DNA of 64,000 nt, from the NCBI RefSeq assembly GCF_900182735.1, contig NZ_FXTU01000005.1, positions 124,001 through 188,000 of the forward strand, written 5' to 3'. Below, piece by piece: positions 1 to 7,277 of this stretch. The notes beneath the pieces were generated by a model. That model saw nothing but the letters and a program-made list of their open reading frames with translations, was not told the origin of the DNA and did not search any database. Positions within the stretch are counted from its first letter, which is position 1; each line of letters begins with the position of its first letter. The position numbers were made by a program, and so were the translations under genes. The stretch is from Laceyella tengchongensis (GTDB lineage Bacteria > Bacillota > Bacilli > Thermoactinomycetales > Thermoactinomycetaceae).

Positions 1-105
1 ATAGCGGCATGATGGTGTAAAAACGCTCGTCATTTTAGCAGTGAAAAGACCGAGCAGACGGTGACACCACTGCTTCTGACCCTCAGGTTGCGAGTGTTTG
101 TGTGC

Positions 106-141
106 GTAAAAAGAGTCCCCTTTCAGATGAAGGGGACCCTC
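106..141 (-). terminator. Rho-independent terminator of the PIG-L gene
   Basis: Read on the minus strand, two GGGGACTC/GAGTCCCC-like arms (about 113-141) are separated by a short loop and followed by a T-run. It lies just downstream of the stop codon of the minus-strand deacetylase gene and most likely ends its transcript. Confidence 0.75.
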
Positions 142-146
142 GTAGA

Positions 147-1064
147 TCAATAATGCATGATCATCGATTTATCTCTAAAGTAAGAGTCGAATTGTTGTGG
201 AACGCTATGGTAACCCAGCGCCAGCCACCCTTTCAGCGGTTCCCATAGGCTGTACACTTCTGCAGCGTGTTGCAGACGCTTTGCTTCGTCTTTGCCCATC
301 GGCCCTACCTTTATTAACTCAACAGGCAACTTGCCGAACTTGGTGAACCGAGTTTTATAAATGGATAGAAAATAAGCCGTATCCGTGGGATCGATTTTCC
401 CTTCTTTTTCATACTTCATAAGCACTTTGCCCATCATTGCATGATCAGGGTGATAATCGTACGGACTCATGGTGCGGAAAATCGCATGCGGATACCGGGC
501 GATGAATTCATCGTAAATGGCGCGTAGCCCTTCTTCGGTAAATTTGCCGTTGACTAATTCATAGGTGTGGGTGTTTTCTTTGGGGATGCCTAAGCGTCGG
601 GCGACTTCATAAAATTCGCGAATTCTCGCATCGCCAAACTCTTTTGTATCCAAATAATGATCTGGATCTCTTAGTTCATCAGCACTGTGATACGTGTTGT
701 GCCAATGGCAGAAGACGGGATGCTTCACTTTCTTTTTCCCTTCCCACATTTCTCGGAAGCCGTTGACCACGAACCGGGCTCCACTGTGCTCACCGGGGCT
801 AGCCAATATCATCTGGATGTCATAGCCCATGCGTTGGTGGTTGACGATGTCCGCTCCCATGGAGAGCAATTCGTCATCCGCGTGTGGCACGAAATAGATT
901 GCGACTGGTTTTGGTTTTGGCGTGCTGGTGTCCAAGATTTTTTGTGGCTTGTTTTCTGCGGACACGATGGACACCAAAGAACAGCCCAACAAGGACATGG
1001 TGAGAATGGAGAAGGCAGCGAATAGTGAAAGCCGTAAAGTGTTTTTGCGTTTACACAAATTCAT
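147..1064 (-). CDS. PIG-L family deacetylase, predicted lipoprotein
   Basis: Predicted zinc-dependent N-acetyl-sugar deacetylase of the PIG-L/LmbE superfamily, probably anchored outside the membrane. The N-terminus is basic, then hydrophobic, ending in a lipobox (LLGC, Cys about residue 30 of the longer reading). The family metal motif appears as PHADDE near residues 62-67 (usually PHPDDE), and a second metal motif HPDH lies near 207-210. An upstream in-frame ATG at 1070 is possible, but AAAGGA sits only 2 nt from it and about 8 nt from the ATG at 1064, which I prefer. Its substrate is not evident: the family includes GlcNAc-PI, mycothiol/bacillithiol-precursor and cell-wall sugar deacetylases. 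It is monocistronic, with its own terminator. Confidence 0.85.
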   Translation of the reverse strand: MNLCKRKNTLRLSLFAAFSILTMSLLGCSLVSIVSAENKPQKILDTSTPKPKPVAIYFVPHADDELLSMGADIVNHQRMGYDIQMILASPGEHSGARFVVNGFREMWEGKKKVKHPVFCHWHNTYHSADELRDPDHYLDTKEFGDARIREFYEVARRLGIPKENTHTYELVNGKFTEEGLRAIYDEFIARYPHAIFRTMSPYDYHPDHAMMGKVLMKYEKEGKIDPTDTAYFLSIYKTRFTKFGKLPVELIKVGPMGKDEAKRLQHAAEVYSLWEPLKGWLALGYHSVPQQFDSYFRDKSMIMHY

Positions 1065-1130
1065 GCCCATCGTCCTTTATATCTAATTTTATATATGATG
1101 ATAACAGGTGGTTTTTATAGGAAAGAGGTA

Positions 1131-1265
1131 ATGCCCTTGAGAAATGATATCTACTCAATCATAATACATTCTGAGCCGTCTAATGATGACAAGATAATGA
1201 CAATAAAGAGGTTTATTGTCATAAAAAATGATAGATTGCGCGTAAAATTTGAAAGGGGCGGATGA
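1131..1265 (+). CDS. Possible 44-residue hypothetical ORF
   Basis: An ATG preceded closely by GGAAAGAGGT opens a 44-residue frame that ends at 1265; a TTG two codons in has better spacing. The product would be charged and isoleucine-rich. The stretch is clearly more AT-rich than its surroundings. I recognise no family and there is no supporting context, so it could be chance. The rest of the region up to 1420 shows nothing I can name. Confidence 0.2.
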   Translation: MPLRNDIYSIIIHSEPSNDDKIMTIKRFIVIKNDRLRVKFERGG

Positions 1266-1420
1266 AGCTCACACAGGGGAAACTGGTTGGCATTGCGCCT
1301 GGGCCAGCGGGGATGTGAATGCCGAACTTCGGCAGCGGGCAGGGGTGAGGGCGCAGGGGTGTCGCCATCCAGTACATGGGGCCCGTTGCCTGCGTTCGGC
1401 GGTGGATGTAGGAGGTTGGC

Positions 1421-1861
1421 TTATTGCTCTATTTGTTGCTTCAGACGTTGCAATTGTTTGACATGATGAAAGCGGGAAGGCAGGAAGGCGAACCATTCCT
1501 TTGGTTTTGACGCCGCTGTCCGAGATTGGACTGTGCACTTGAAGTGTAGGCGGCATTGCTTGGATGTCAGGGGTTCCAGCCGATAGATGATTTCTTCAGA
1601 GAGAGAACCTTTATTTATCTTCACCCCGTATATGTTCGGATGATAATATTCGATCACTTCCCCATCGAGCTCCAAGGTGTTTTTGCCTTGGCGCACGGTT
1701 TGGGTGAACCGAATGCCAACCGGATTCTCCGGATTGTAAAGCTCCAGCCATTTGGTCTCCAGCAGCTCGGTTTTCCACTCTTGTTGTTGTTGAGGGTCCA
1801 CCAGCCAATGAAATACCTCTTCAATGGGTGCGTTAAATTCAATTTGATAGGTAAATTGCAT
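1421..1861 (-). CDS. SRPBCC (START/polyketide-cyclase-like) domain protein
   Basis: A 146-residue single-domain protein whose N-terminus (FTYQIEFNAPIEEVFHWLVDP) and alternating strand pattern are typical of the SRPBCC helix-grip fold, which binds hydrophobic ligands. It is preceded by a strong AAAGGAGG site about 7 nt before the ATG. It stands alone, divergent from spo0F. Family membership is inferred from the opening motif and length; ligand and role cannot be read from the sequence. No signal peptide or membrane segment is seen. Confidence 0.7.
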   Translation of the reverse strand: MQFTYQIEFNAPIEEVFHWLVDPQQQQEWKTELLETKWLELYNPENPVGIRFTQTVRQGKNTLELDGEVIEYYHPNIYGVKINKGSLSEEIIYRLEPLTSKQCRLHFKCTVQSRTAASKPKEWFAFLPSRFHHVKQLQRLKQQIEQ

Positions 1862-2070
1862 GGCTTTCCTCCTTTATCGCTGCCAAGGTTGCGGCGCGAG
1901 CGATGTCGTCAGCACGCTTGCCAACTATGAATAGAGTAACATGTTCGAGATTTGATAGAAAACCGAAATGATTGAAACCGATTTTCATGTTTTTTTTGCT
2001 TCTTTGCAGGAAATAGCGTTGCCGATAAAAAATAATAGTCATACATATTCACTAAGATAAACTAATAGAC

Positions 2071-2205
2071 CTAGGGCGTGTCTGACAAATCGCGGAAAAA
2101 CCTTTTCCATGTGAGCGCCTTGTCACGCGTGAAGCAAATGAGTAAACGGTTTAGAGCTGCAAAAAACGCCCGCATAAAACCCAGTTAGAGAAAAGCCGAG
2201 CTGAA
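2071..2205. repeat. Dispersed decayed repeat, copy A
   Basis: Starts with CTAGGGCGTGTCTGACAAAT and runs into a stretch closely matching 60756-60905: both carry GGAAAAACCTTTTC, then TGAGCGCCT, ACGCGTGAAGC, AATGAG and AAACGGTTT in the same order. On the minus strand both encode similar peptide remnants (FTRDKAL / FTRNEAL, then KRFFR). It looks like the decayed end of an inserted element. It lies between the SRPBCC gene and spo0F; the remaining bases of 1862-2223 hold no gene I can support. Confidence 0.6.
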
Positions 2206-2223
2206 GGGAGGGGATCGTCGCGC

Positions 2224-2586
2224 ATGGATAAAAAAGTGTTGGTGGTCGACGACCAATATGGCATCCGCCTGCTGTTGAAAGAAGTGTTTTCAAAAGATCA
2301 AATCCTCTTCTATCAAGCGTCCAACGGCAAGCAAGCATTGGAGATTATTCAGATGGAAAAGCCGGACCTCATCCTGCTGGACATGAAAATGCCAGGAATG
2401 GATGGATTGGAGTTGTTGCGCCGATTGCGCAAGTTTGATGCCAAGGCCAAAGTGATCATGATGACGGCGTATGGAGAGTTGGATATGGTGGCGGAGGCGA
2501 GCCGTCTTGGAGCGCTGACCCATTTCACCAAACCGTTTGACATTGAGGAATTGCGTTCAGAAGTAATCCGGCATTTGGCTTCATGA
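2224..2586 (+). CDS. spo0F: Sporulation response regulator Spo0F
   Basis: Single-domain response regulator that relays phosphate from sporulation kinases to Spo0B and so to Spo0A. The 120-residue receiver has all expected residues: acidic pair D9/D10, phospho-acceptor D53 in LLDMKMPG, switch T81 and K103 in FTKPFD. There is no output domain, matching Spo0F. A GGGAGGGG site precedes the ATG by about 11 nt. The gene ends in a TGA overlapping an ATG, but the next gene more likely starts 30 nt later. I could not find a convincing sigma-H promoter; the upstream DNA is occupied by a decayed repeat. Confidence 0.96.
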   Translation: MDKKVLVVDDQYGIRLLLKEVFSKDQILFYQASNGKQALEIIQMEKPDLILLDMKMPGMDGLELLRRLRKFDAKAKVIMMTAYGELDMVAEASRLGALTHFTKPFDIEELRSEVIRHLAS

Positions 2587-2615
2587 ATTCAACGCGGAGA
2601 GAGGGAAGAGACAGC

Positions 2616-2993
2616 ATGATAGAATCGAAGATCCGCTTGCGCCTTAGCCAAGCGGACGCGCACTATGGCGGGAATTTGGTGGATGGTGCCAAAATCATGT
2701 CGCTGTTCGGCGATGCGGCCACGGAGATATTGATCAGGCATGATGGGGATGAAGGGTTGTTTGTAGCTTACGATATGGTTGAATTTCTGGCGCCGCTGTA
2801 TGCAGGCGATTTTGTTGAAGCGGTTGGCCGTTTGGAGAAAGTCGGCAACACCAGTCGGAAAATGACGTTTGAGGCGTACAAGGTGATTGAAGCGGGAACA
2901 GATCCCGCCCGTCCGTACGCAGCGCGCGTACTTGAACAGCCCCTTTTGGTAGCCCGTGCTTCTGGCACGTGTGTGGTACCAAAAGAACGATAG
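2616..2993 (+). CDS. kal: 3-aminobutyryl-CoA ammonia-lyase-like hotdog protein
   Basis: A 125-residue hotdog-fold protein that by resemblance (IRLRLSQADAHYGGNLVDGA near the N-terminus) is a Kal-type enzyme. In lysine fermentation Kal removes ammonia from 3-aminobutyryl-CoA to give crotonyl-CoA. The frame is open from 2583, overlapping the spo0F stop, but the ATG at 2616 has GAGGGAAG at good spacing and gives the usual family length, so I chose it. It is followed 36 nt later by the partner gene kce. No lysine 2,3-aminomutase, 5,6-aminomutase or kdd gene is in the window, so the physiological substrate may differ. Confidence 0.8.
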   Translation: MIESKIRLRLSQADAHYGGNLVDGAKIMSLFGDAATEILIRHDGDEGLFVAYDMVEFLAPLYAGDFVEAVGRLEKVGNTSRKMTFEAYKVIEAGTDPARPYAARVLEQPLLVARASGTCVVPKER

Positions 2994-3029
2994 GCTGGTT
3001 TTTTTTGTGTTGGGAGGGGGATATACATC

Positions 3030-3854
3030 ATGCAAAAGTTAGTGATCACAGCGGCTTTGGTCGGAGCGGAAGTGACCAAAGAGGATACGCCTCATTTGCC
3101 GGTGACTCCGGATGAGATTGTGCAGGCGGCGGTGGAAGCGTGCCAGGCTGGCGCCTCGATCATTCACCTGCATGTGCGGGATGCGGAGGGACGGCCTACA
3201 CAAGATAAAGAGATTTACCGCGAAGTGATAGAGGGAATCGAACGACACACGGATGCCATCATCCAAGTTTCCACTGGTGGGGCGGTGGGTATGTCGTCAA
3301 AAGAGAGGTTGCAACCATTGTCACTTCGGCCTGAGATGGCTACGCTCACCACGGGCACGGTCAACTTTGGGAATGAGGTGTTCATGAATTCACCGGAGCA
3401 ACTTCAATTGTTTGCGGAGGAGTTTGAGCGATACGGTGTCCGGCCCGAATTTGAAATTTTTGACGTGGGCATGGTGGCCAATGCGCTCCGTTTGGTAGAA
3501 CGCGGCTTCTTCACGGGACATCTCCACTTCGATTTTGTAATGGGTGTGCCTGGAGCCATCCCCGCGACGCCGGAAAACCTGCTGCACTTGATGCGCCAGT
3601 TGCCGGAAGGAGCGACATGGAGCGTAGCTGGTGTGGGCCGCGCGCAATTGCCGATGGCAACACTTGGCATCCTGTGGGGTGGGCATGTCCGCGTGGGTTT
3701 GGAGGATAATATTTATTACAGAAAAGGGGAGCTGGCCACCAATACCCAATTGGTGGAACGGGTCGTCCGGCTGGCCACGGAATTGGGAAGACCAGTCGCC
3801 ACACCGCAAGAAGCGCGGCAGATCTTACACCTCACCCGCAATAACTTTTATTGA
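3030..3854 (+). CDS. kce: BKACE family beta-keto acid cleavage enzyme (Kce-like)
   Basis: A 274-residue TIM-barrel enzyme of the BKACE (DUF849) family, whose archetype Kce condenses 3-keto-5-aminohexanoate with acetyl-CoA to give 3-aminobutyryl-CoA and acetoacetate. Zinc ligands H46 and H48 are seen in IHLHVRD, with E225 in VGLED as the likely third; S81 in QVSTGG, R221 and D226 match the catalytic set described for Kce. A GGGAGGGGG site precedes the ATG. The Kal-like gene beside it makes the Kce assignment more specific, since many BKACE members act on other beta-keto acids. The pair sits unexpectedly between spo0F and fba. Confidence 0.85.
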   Translation: MQKLVITAALVGAEVTKEDTPHLPVTPDEIVQAAVEACQAGASIIHLHVRDAEGRPTQDKEIYREVIEGIERHTDAIIQVSTGGAVGMSSKERLQPLSLRPEMATLTTGTVNFGNEVFMNSPEQLQLFAEEFERYGVRPEFEIFDVGMVANALRLVERGFFTGHLHFDFVMGVPGAIPATPENLLHLMRQLPEGATWSVAGVGRAQLPMATLGILWGGHVRVGLEDNIYYRKGELATNTQLVERVVRLATELGRPVATPQEARQILHLTRNNFY

Positions 3855-3880
3855 TGCAATTACCCAATTCGAATTCGTAG

Positions 3881-3889
3881 TGTTATAAT
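3881..3889 (+). promoter_or_regulatory. Extended -10 promoter for fba
   Basis: TGTTATAAT is a perfect extended -10 (TGn followed by TATAAT) 46 nt upstream of the fba start. The -35 region at 17 nt (TACCCA) is poor, as often seen with extended -10 promoters. It lies just after the kce stop codon and gives fba its own start site. Confidence 0.65.
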
Positions 3890-3934
3890 GTCGAAATGAC
3901 ACAATAAGTTTATCTTTTTGAAGGAGGCTTTCAC

Positions 3935-4789
3935 ATGCCGCTTGTATCAATGAATCATTTTTTACCTCAGGCAAAAAAAGAAGGATTTGCGGTGGGGCAG
4001 TTTAACGTGAACAACCTGGAATATTTCCAGGCGATCACTGAGGCTGCTAAAGAGGAGCGCTCCCCGCTTATTTTCGGTGCAAGTGAAGGGGCCATCCGCT
4101 ATGTTGGGCTAAACAACATCGTTGCCCTTGCGAAAGTGGCTGCTGAGGAATCCGGACTGCCGATTGCCTTGCACCTTGACCACGGCAGCAGCTTTGAGAT
4201 GGTTATGAAGTGTATCCGGGCTGGTTTCTCCTCCGTAATGTTTGACGGATCACACTATCCGTTTGAAGAAAATATTCGTTTGACCAAAAAAGTGGTCGAA
4301 GCCGCCCATGCCGTCGGTGTTTCTGTAGAAGGTGAATTGGGTACCATCGGTGGAGTGGAAGACGATCTGGATGTGGCAGAAGAGGATGCGACCTTGGCCA
4401 ATCCGGAACAAGCTATCCGCTTCTGGGAAGAAACCCGCGTAGACGCGATGGCGATTGCTGTTGGTACGGCTCACGGTATGTACAAAGGCGAGCCAAAAAT
4501 CCGTTACGACATCATCGAGAAAGTGGCCAGCAACATCGATGCGCCCATCGTGCTGCACGGCGGTTCGGGTGTACCGGATGAATCGATCAAGAAGGCCGTT
4601 TCCCTCGGTGTGGGCAAAATCAATGTGAACACGGAAAACCAAGTAGCCCAAGTGCAAGTGATCCGGGAACTGCTTGACAAAAATCCGGACATGATCGATC
4701 CGCGCAAATACTTGGGACCGTCCCGTGAAGCGATTAAAGAAGTGGTTAAAGGCAAAATGCGCCTGTTTGGAAGCTCCGGCAAAGCTTAA
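3935..4789 (+). CDS. fba: Class II fructose-bisphosphate aldolase
   Basis: Zinc-dependent aldolase that reversibly splits fructose 1,6-bisphosphate into dihydroxyacetone phosphate and glyceraldehyde 3-phosphate in cytoplasmic glycolysis and gluconeogenesis. The 284-residue length is standard. The catalytic Asp and first zinc His lie in HLDHGSS (D82, H83); VEGELG carries a conserved Glu, and TAHG and LHGGSG supply further zinc and phosphate contacts. AAGGAGG lies 8 nt before the ATG. Together with tal and glpX downstream it forms the classical aldolase/FBPase cluster next to spo0F. It is followed by a hairpin that may end part of the transcripts. Confidence 0.97.
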   Translation: MPLVSMNHFLPQAKKEGFAVGQFNVNNLEYFQAITEAAKEERSPLIFGASEGAIRYVGLNNIVALAKVAAEESGLPIALHLDHGSSFEMVMKCIRAGFSSVMFDGSHYPFEENIRLTKKVVEAAHAVGVSVEGELGTIGGVEDDLDVAEEDATLANPEQAIRFWEETRVDAMAIAVGTAHGMYKGEPKIRYDIIEKVASNIDAPIVLHGGSGVPDESIKKAVSLGVGKINVNTENQVAQVQVIRELLDKNPDMIDPRKYLGPSREAIKEVVKGKMRLFGSSGKA

Positions 4790-4793
4790 TTTC

Positions 4794-4826
4794 GCCCTGG
4801 GCCAGGTACAGTCGGCCCGGGCTTTT
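4794..4826 (+). terminator. Terminator-like hairpin after fba
   Basis: GCCCTGGGCC pairs, with one bulged base, with GGCCCGGGC and is followed by TTTT. The short T-run suggests partial termination between fba and tal, so the two may be co-transcribed at unequal levels. Confidence 0.6.
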
Positions 4827-4863
4827 GCCCAATCATTCAGTTATTAACGAAGGGGATGGAGAC

Positions 4864-5517
4864 ATGAAGTTTTTCTTGGATACCGCCATCGTAGATGAGA
4901 TTCGCCAAGTGAACGAATGGGGATTATTGGCCGGAGTGACGACCAATCCCAGCTTGGTAGCCAAGTCCGGCCGTGTATTTGAAGAAGTGCTGTCCGAAAT
5001 CTTGACCATTGTGGATGGGCCGGTGAGCGCCGAAGTGATGAGCCGCGAGGCCCGGGGCATGATTGAGGAGGGGGAGAAACTCGCCCGTCTTTCCGAAAAG
5101 ATCACCATCAAGATCCCCATGACCATTGAAGGGTTGAAGGCGGTTCATCATTTCTCGAAAAAAGGCATTAAAACCAATGTCACGCTCATCTTTTCCGCCA
5201 ACCAAGCGTTGATGGCAGCACGTGCCGGGGCAACGTTTGTAAGCCCGTTTGTGGGACGCTTGGATGATATCAGCCAAGACGGCATGCAGTTGATTGAACA
5301 AGTATCCGCGATTTTTGATACGCATCGCATCGACACCGAAATCATCGCGGCCAGCATTCGTCACCCTATGCATGTGACCCAGGCGGCTTTGGCCGGCAGC
5401 CATATTGCGACAGTGCCTTACAAAGTGTTGGAACAGATCGTTCGCCATCCCCTGACGGATCAAGGGATTGAAAAGTTTGAAGCCGACTGGAAAAGCGCGA
5501 TGAAGAAGGGCAAATGA
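4864..5517 (+). CDS. tal: Transaldolase / fructose-6-phosphate aldolase family protein
   Basis: Schiff-base aldolase of the short transaldolase (TalC/FSA, Bacillus YwjH) subfamily, 217 residues. It starts MKFFLDTA with the family motif GVTTNPSL at 24-31, and K83 in IKIP is the Schiff-base lysine. Members either transfer dihydroxyacetone units in the pentose phosphate pathway or cleave fructose 6-phosphate; sequence alone does not settle this, though Bacillus homologues are transaldolases. The frame is open from 4825, but the ATG at 4864 follows GAAGGGGATGG and matches family length. In B. subtilis the next gene is murAB (murZ), which is absent here. Confidence 0.93.
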   Translation: MKFFLDTAIVDEIRQVNEWGLLAGVTTNPSLVAKSGRVFEEVLSEILTIVDGPVSAEVMSREARGMIEEGEKLARLSEKITIKIPMTIEGLKAVHHFSKKGIKTNVTLIFSANQALMAARAGATFVSPFVGRLDDISQDGMQLIEQVSAIFDTHRIDTEIIAASIRHPMHVTQAALAGSHIATVPYKVLEQIVRHPLTDQGIEKFEADWKSAMKKGK

Positions 5518-6256
5518 GCATGCGGAAGGCGGGAAAGAGATTCTCGCTGGCAGCCACTTCTGCTCAGAGCGGCCGTGTTTGGCGCGCTTAAAGGTCAGCC
5601 CAATCGCCTCGGGGCTTCCATGGGGTGTTTGGATAGGGGGGCGATTGGGCATACCATGGTTAAAGATGGGTTGAATTGAAAAAAGAAACATGTTTTTCTT
5701 GGAAAAGGATTTCGCGCATGCAAGGCGAAGATGTTTTGTGTACACTGTAGGTTCACAAGTGAAACAAATGTTCATCAACATCTCTCTTCTTTTTTCTGCT
5801 AAAGTAAAGTAGTTGGGGGTACTGATGAAAGAATAAAACGTTACCGGTTACTGGACAGAATGTTTTGTTTTCCGTCTGTCTCCATACAACCTGCCCTTCA
5901 TTCCGAATTGTTCCATCGTTCTCCTGCGAACCATCTCCTCTCAATCGAAGTTGACGCGGGTGCGCCGCCGTCAATCATTGCCACTTTCCCTATTCAGCGT
6001 GTGTCTGCCACGTGGGTTGCATGCCGTGCGTTTGATTGCCACAGGGAGGGACCATCCTTCATCCTGTCTTTTTTCTTTCTTTTGCCACTTATTGTTTTCA
6101 TGTGGTGGAACCCTGTTTGTGACAACTGGACCAACTCGCGACCCAGCCAGCATGTGCGCCGATGGGCCTGTGGATGGAGTATGACCTATCGGGTAAAATG
6201 TGATACTCTAATCCTATACATGTGACATACTGAATGAAGATGCGAGGGGATTACAC
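5518..6256. other. 739-bp intergenic region without a supported gene (murZ position)
   Basis: Open frames here are short, lack ribosome sites and resemble no protein I know. The one clear structure is a perfect 11-bp inverted repeat, GCCCAATCGCC at 5599-5609 and GGCGATTGGGC at 5640-5650, with a 30-nt loop and no T-run. In B. subtilis the second MurA gene (murAB/murZ) lies here; I see no recognisable MurA fragment such as the GGCAIGSRP motif in any frame. Confidence 0.6.
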
Positions 6257-7228
6257 ATGGCAATGATGGAACGAAGTTTGACAATGGAATTGGTTCGCGT
6301 GACGGAAGCAGCGGCGATCGCTTCGGCGCGGTGGATGGGATTCGGGAAGAAAGATGAAGCCGACGGGGCGGCCACGGAAGCGATGCGCAAGGTGTTTGAC
6401 ACCATTCCGATGCGCGGCACAGTTGTCATCGGTGAAGGGGAGATGGATGAAGCGCCCATGTTGTATATCGGGGAGCGGCTCGGTCTGGGGTACATGCCGG
6501 AATTGGATGTCGCCGTAGATCCGCTTGAAGGAACGAACATTGTGGCCAAAGGGCTATGGAACGCCCTCTCCGTCGTTGCGGTGGCTGATCGCGGTTGTTT
6601 GTTACATGCGCCTGACATGTACATGGACAAAATCGCGGTGGGGCCAAAAGCAGTCGGTTTGGTTGATCTTGACGCACCTGTGGTTGACAACTTGAAAGCG
6701 GTGGCGCGCGCGACAGGCAAAGACATGGATGATTTGGTTGCCGTGGTGCTGGATCGTCCGCGCCATGCCAAACTGATCGAGGAAATACGGAACGCCGGGG
6801 CACGGATTAAGCTGATTCCAGACGGGGATGTGGCGGCGGCCATTCATACGGGATTCCCGGATACGGGCGTGGACATTCTATTTGGCTCAGGCGGAGCTCC
6901 AGAAGGTGTGTTGGCGGCTGTGGCTCTTAAATGCTTGGGTGGGGAGATTCTCGGGCGCCTGATGCCGGAAAACGAGGAACAAGTTCAGCGTTGCCTGAAG
7001 ATGGGCATTTCCGATCCAAACAAAGTCTTGCGCATGGACGATCTCGTCAAAGGCGACGATGCCATCTTCGCGGCGACTGGGGTGACTGATGGCGAATTGT
7101 TGAAAGGTGTCCGTTATCAAGGGAACTTGGCGAAAACGCATTCCGTTGTGATGCGCGCCAAAACAGGAACCGTGCGTTTTATGGAAGGTACCCATCGACT
7201 TGAGAAAAAACCAAACCTTGTTTTATAA
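6257..7228 (+). CDS. glpX: Class II fructose-1,6-bisphosphatase
   Basis: Metal-dependent phosphatase that removes the 1-phosphate of fructose 1,6-bisphosphate, committing carbon to gluconeogenesis. The 323-residue length is typical of GlpX. Metal and substrate residues match the E. coli GlpX pattern shifted by three: D36 in ADGAAT, E60 in VIGEGEMDEAP, D88 and E91 in VDPLEGT. GAGGGG precedes the ATG with normal spacing. It sits between tal and rho as in B. subtilis YwjI/GlpX, without murZ before it. Confidence 0.96.
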   Translation: MAMMERSLTMELVRVTEAAAIASARWMGFGKKDEADGAATEAMRKVFDTIPMRGTVVIGEGEMDEAPMLYIGERLGLGYMPELDVAVDPLEGTNIVAKGLWNALSVVAVADRGCLLHAPDMYMDKIAVGPKAVGLVDLDAPVVDNLKAVARATGKDMDDLVAVVLDRPRHAKLIEEIRNAGARIKLIPDGDVAAAIHTGFPDTGVDILFGSGGAPEGVLAAVALKCLGGEILGRLMPENEEQVQRCLKMGISDPNKVLRMDDLVKGDDAIFAATGVTDGELLKGVRYQGNLAKTHSVVMRAKTGTVRFMEGTHRLEKKPNLVL

Positions 7229-7277
7229 TACCCTTCTTCCTCTCTGTTTGGCGGAGGAGGGATGAAACTAGAATCGA

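Noticed and set aside
2005..2034. Sigma-H promoter for spo0F (AGGAAAT)
   Set aside because: A -35-like match exists, but no GAAT-type -10 follows at the proper distance and it lies more than 190 bp upstream, behind a repeat.
5599..5650. Terminator after tal
   Set aside because: The 11-bp inverted repeat is perfect, but the loop is 30 nt and no T-run follows, so it is recorded only as an inverted repeat.
5860..6225. 121-codon frame in the tal-glpX gap
   Set aside because: No ribosome site, no family resemblance, composition unlike a protein; overlapping frames of similar length exist.
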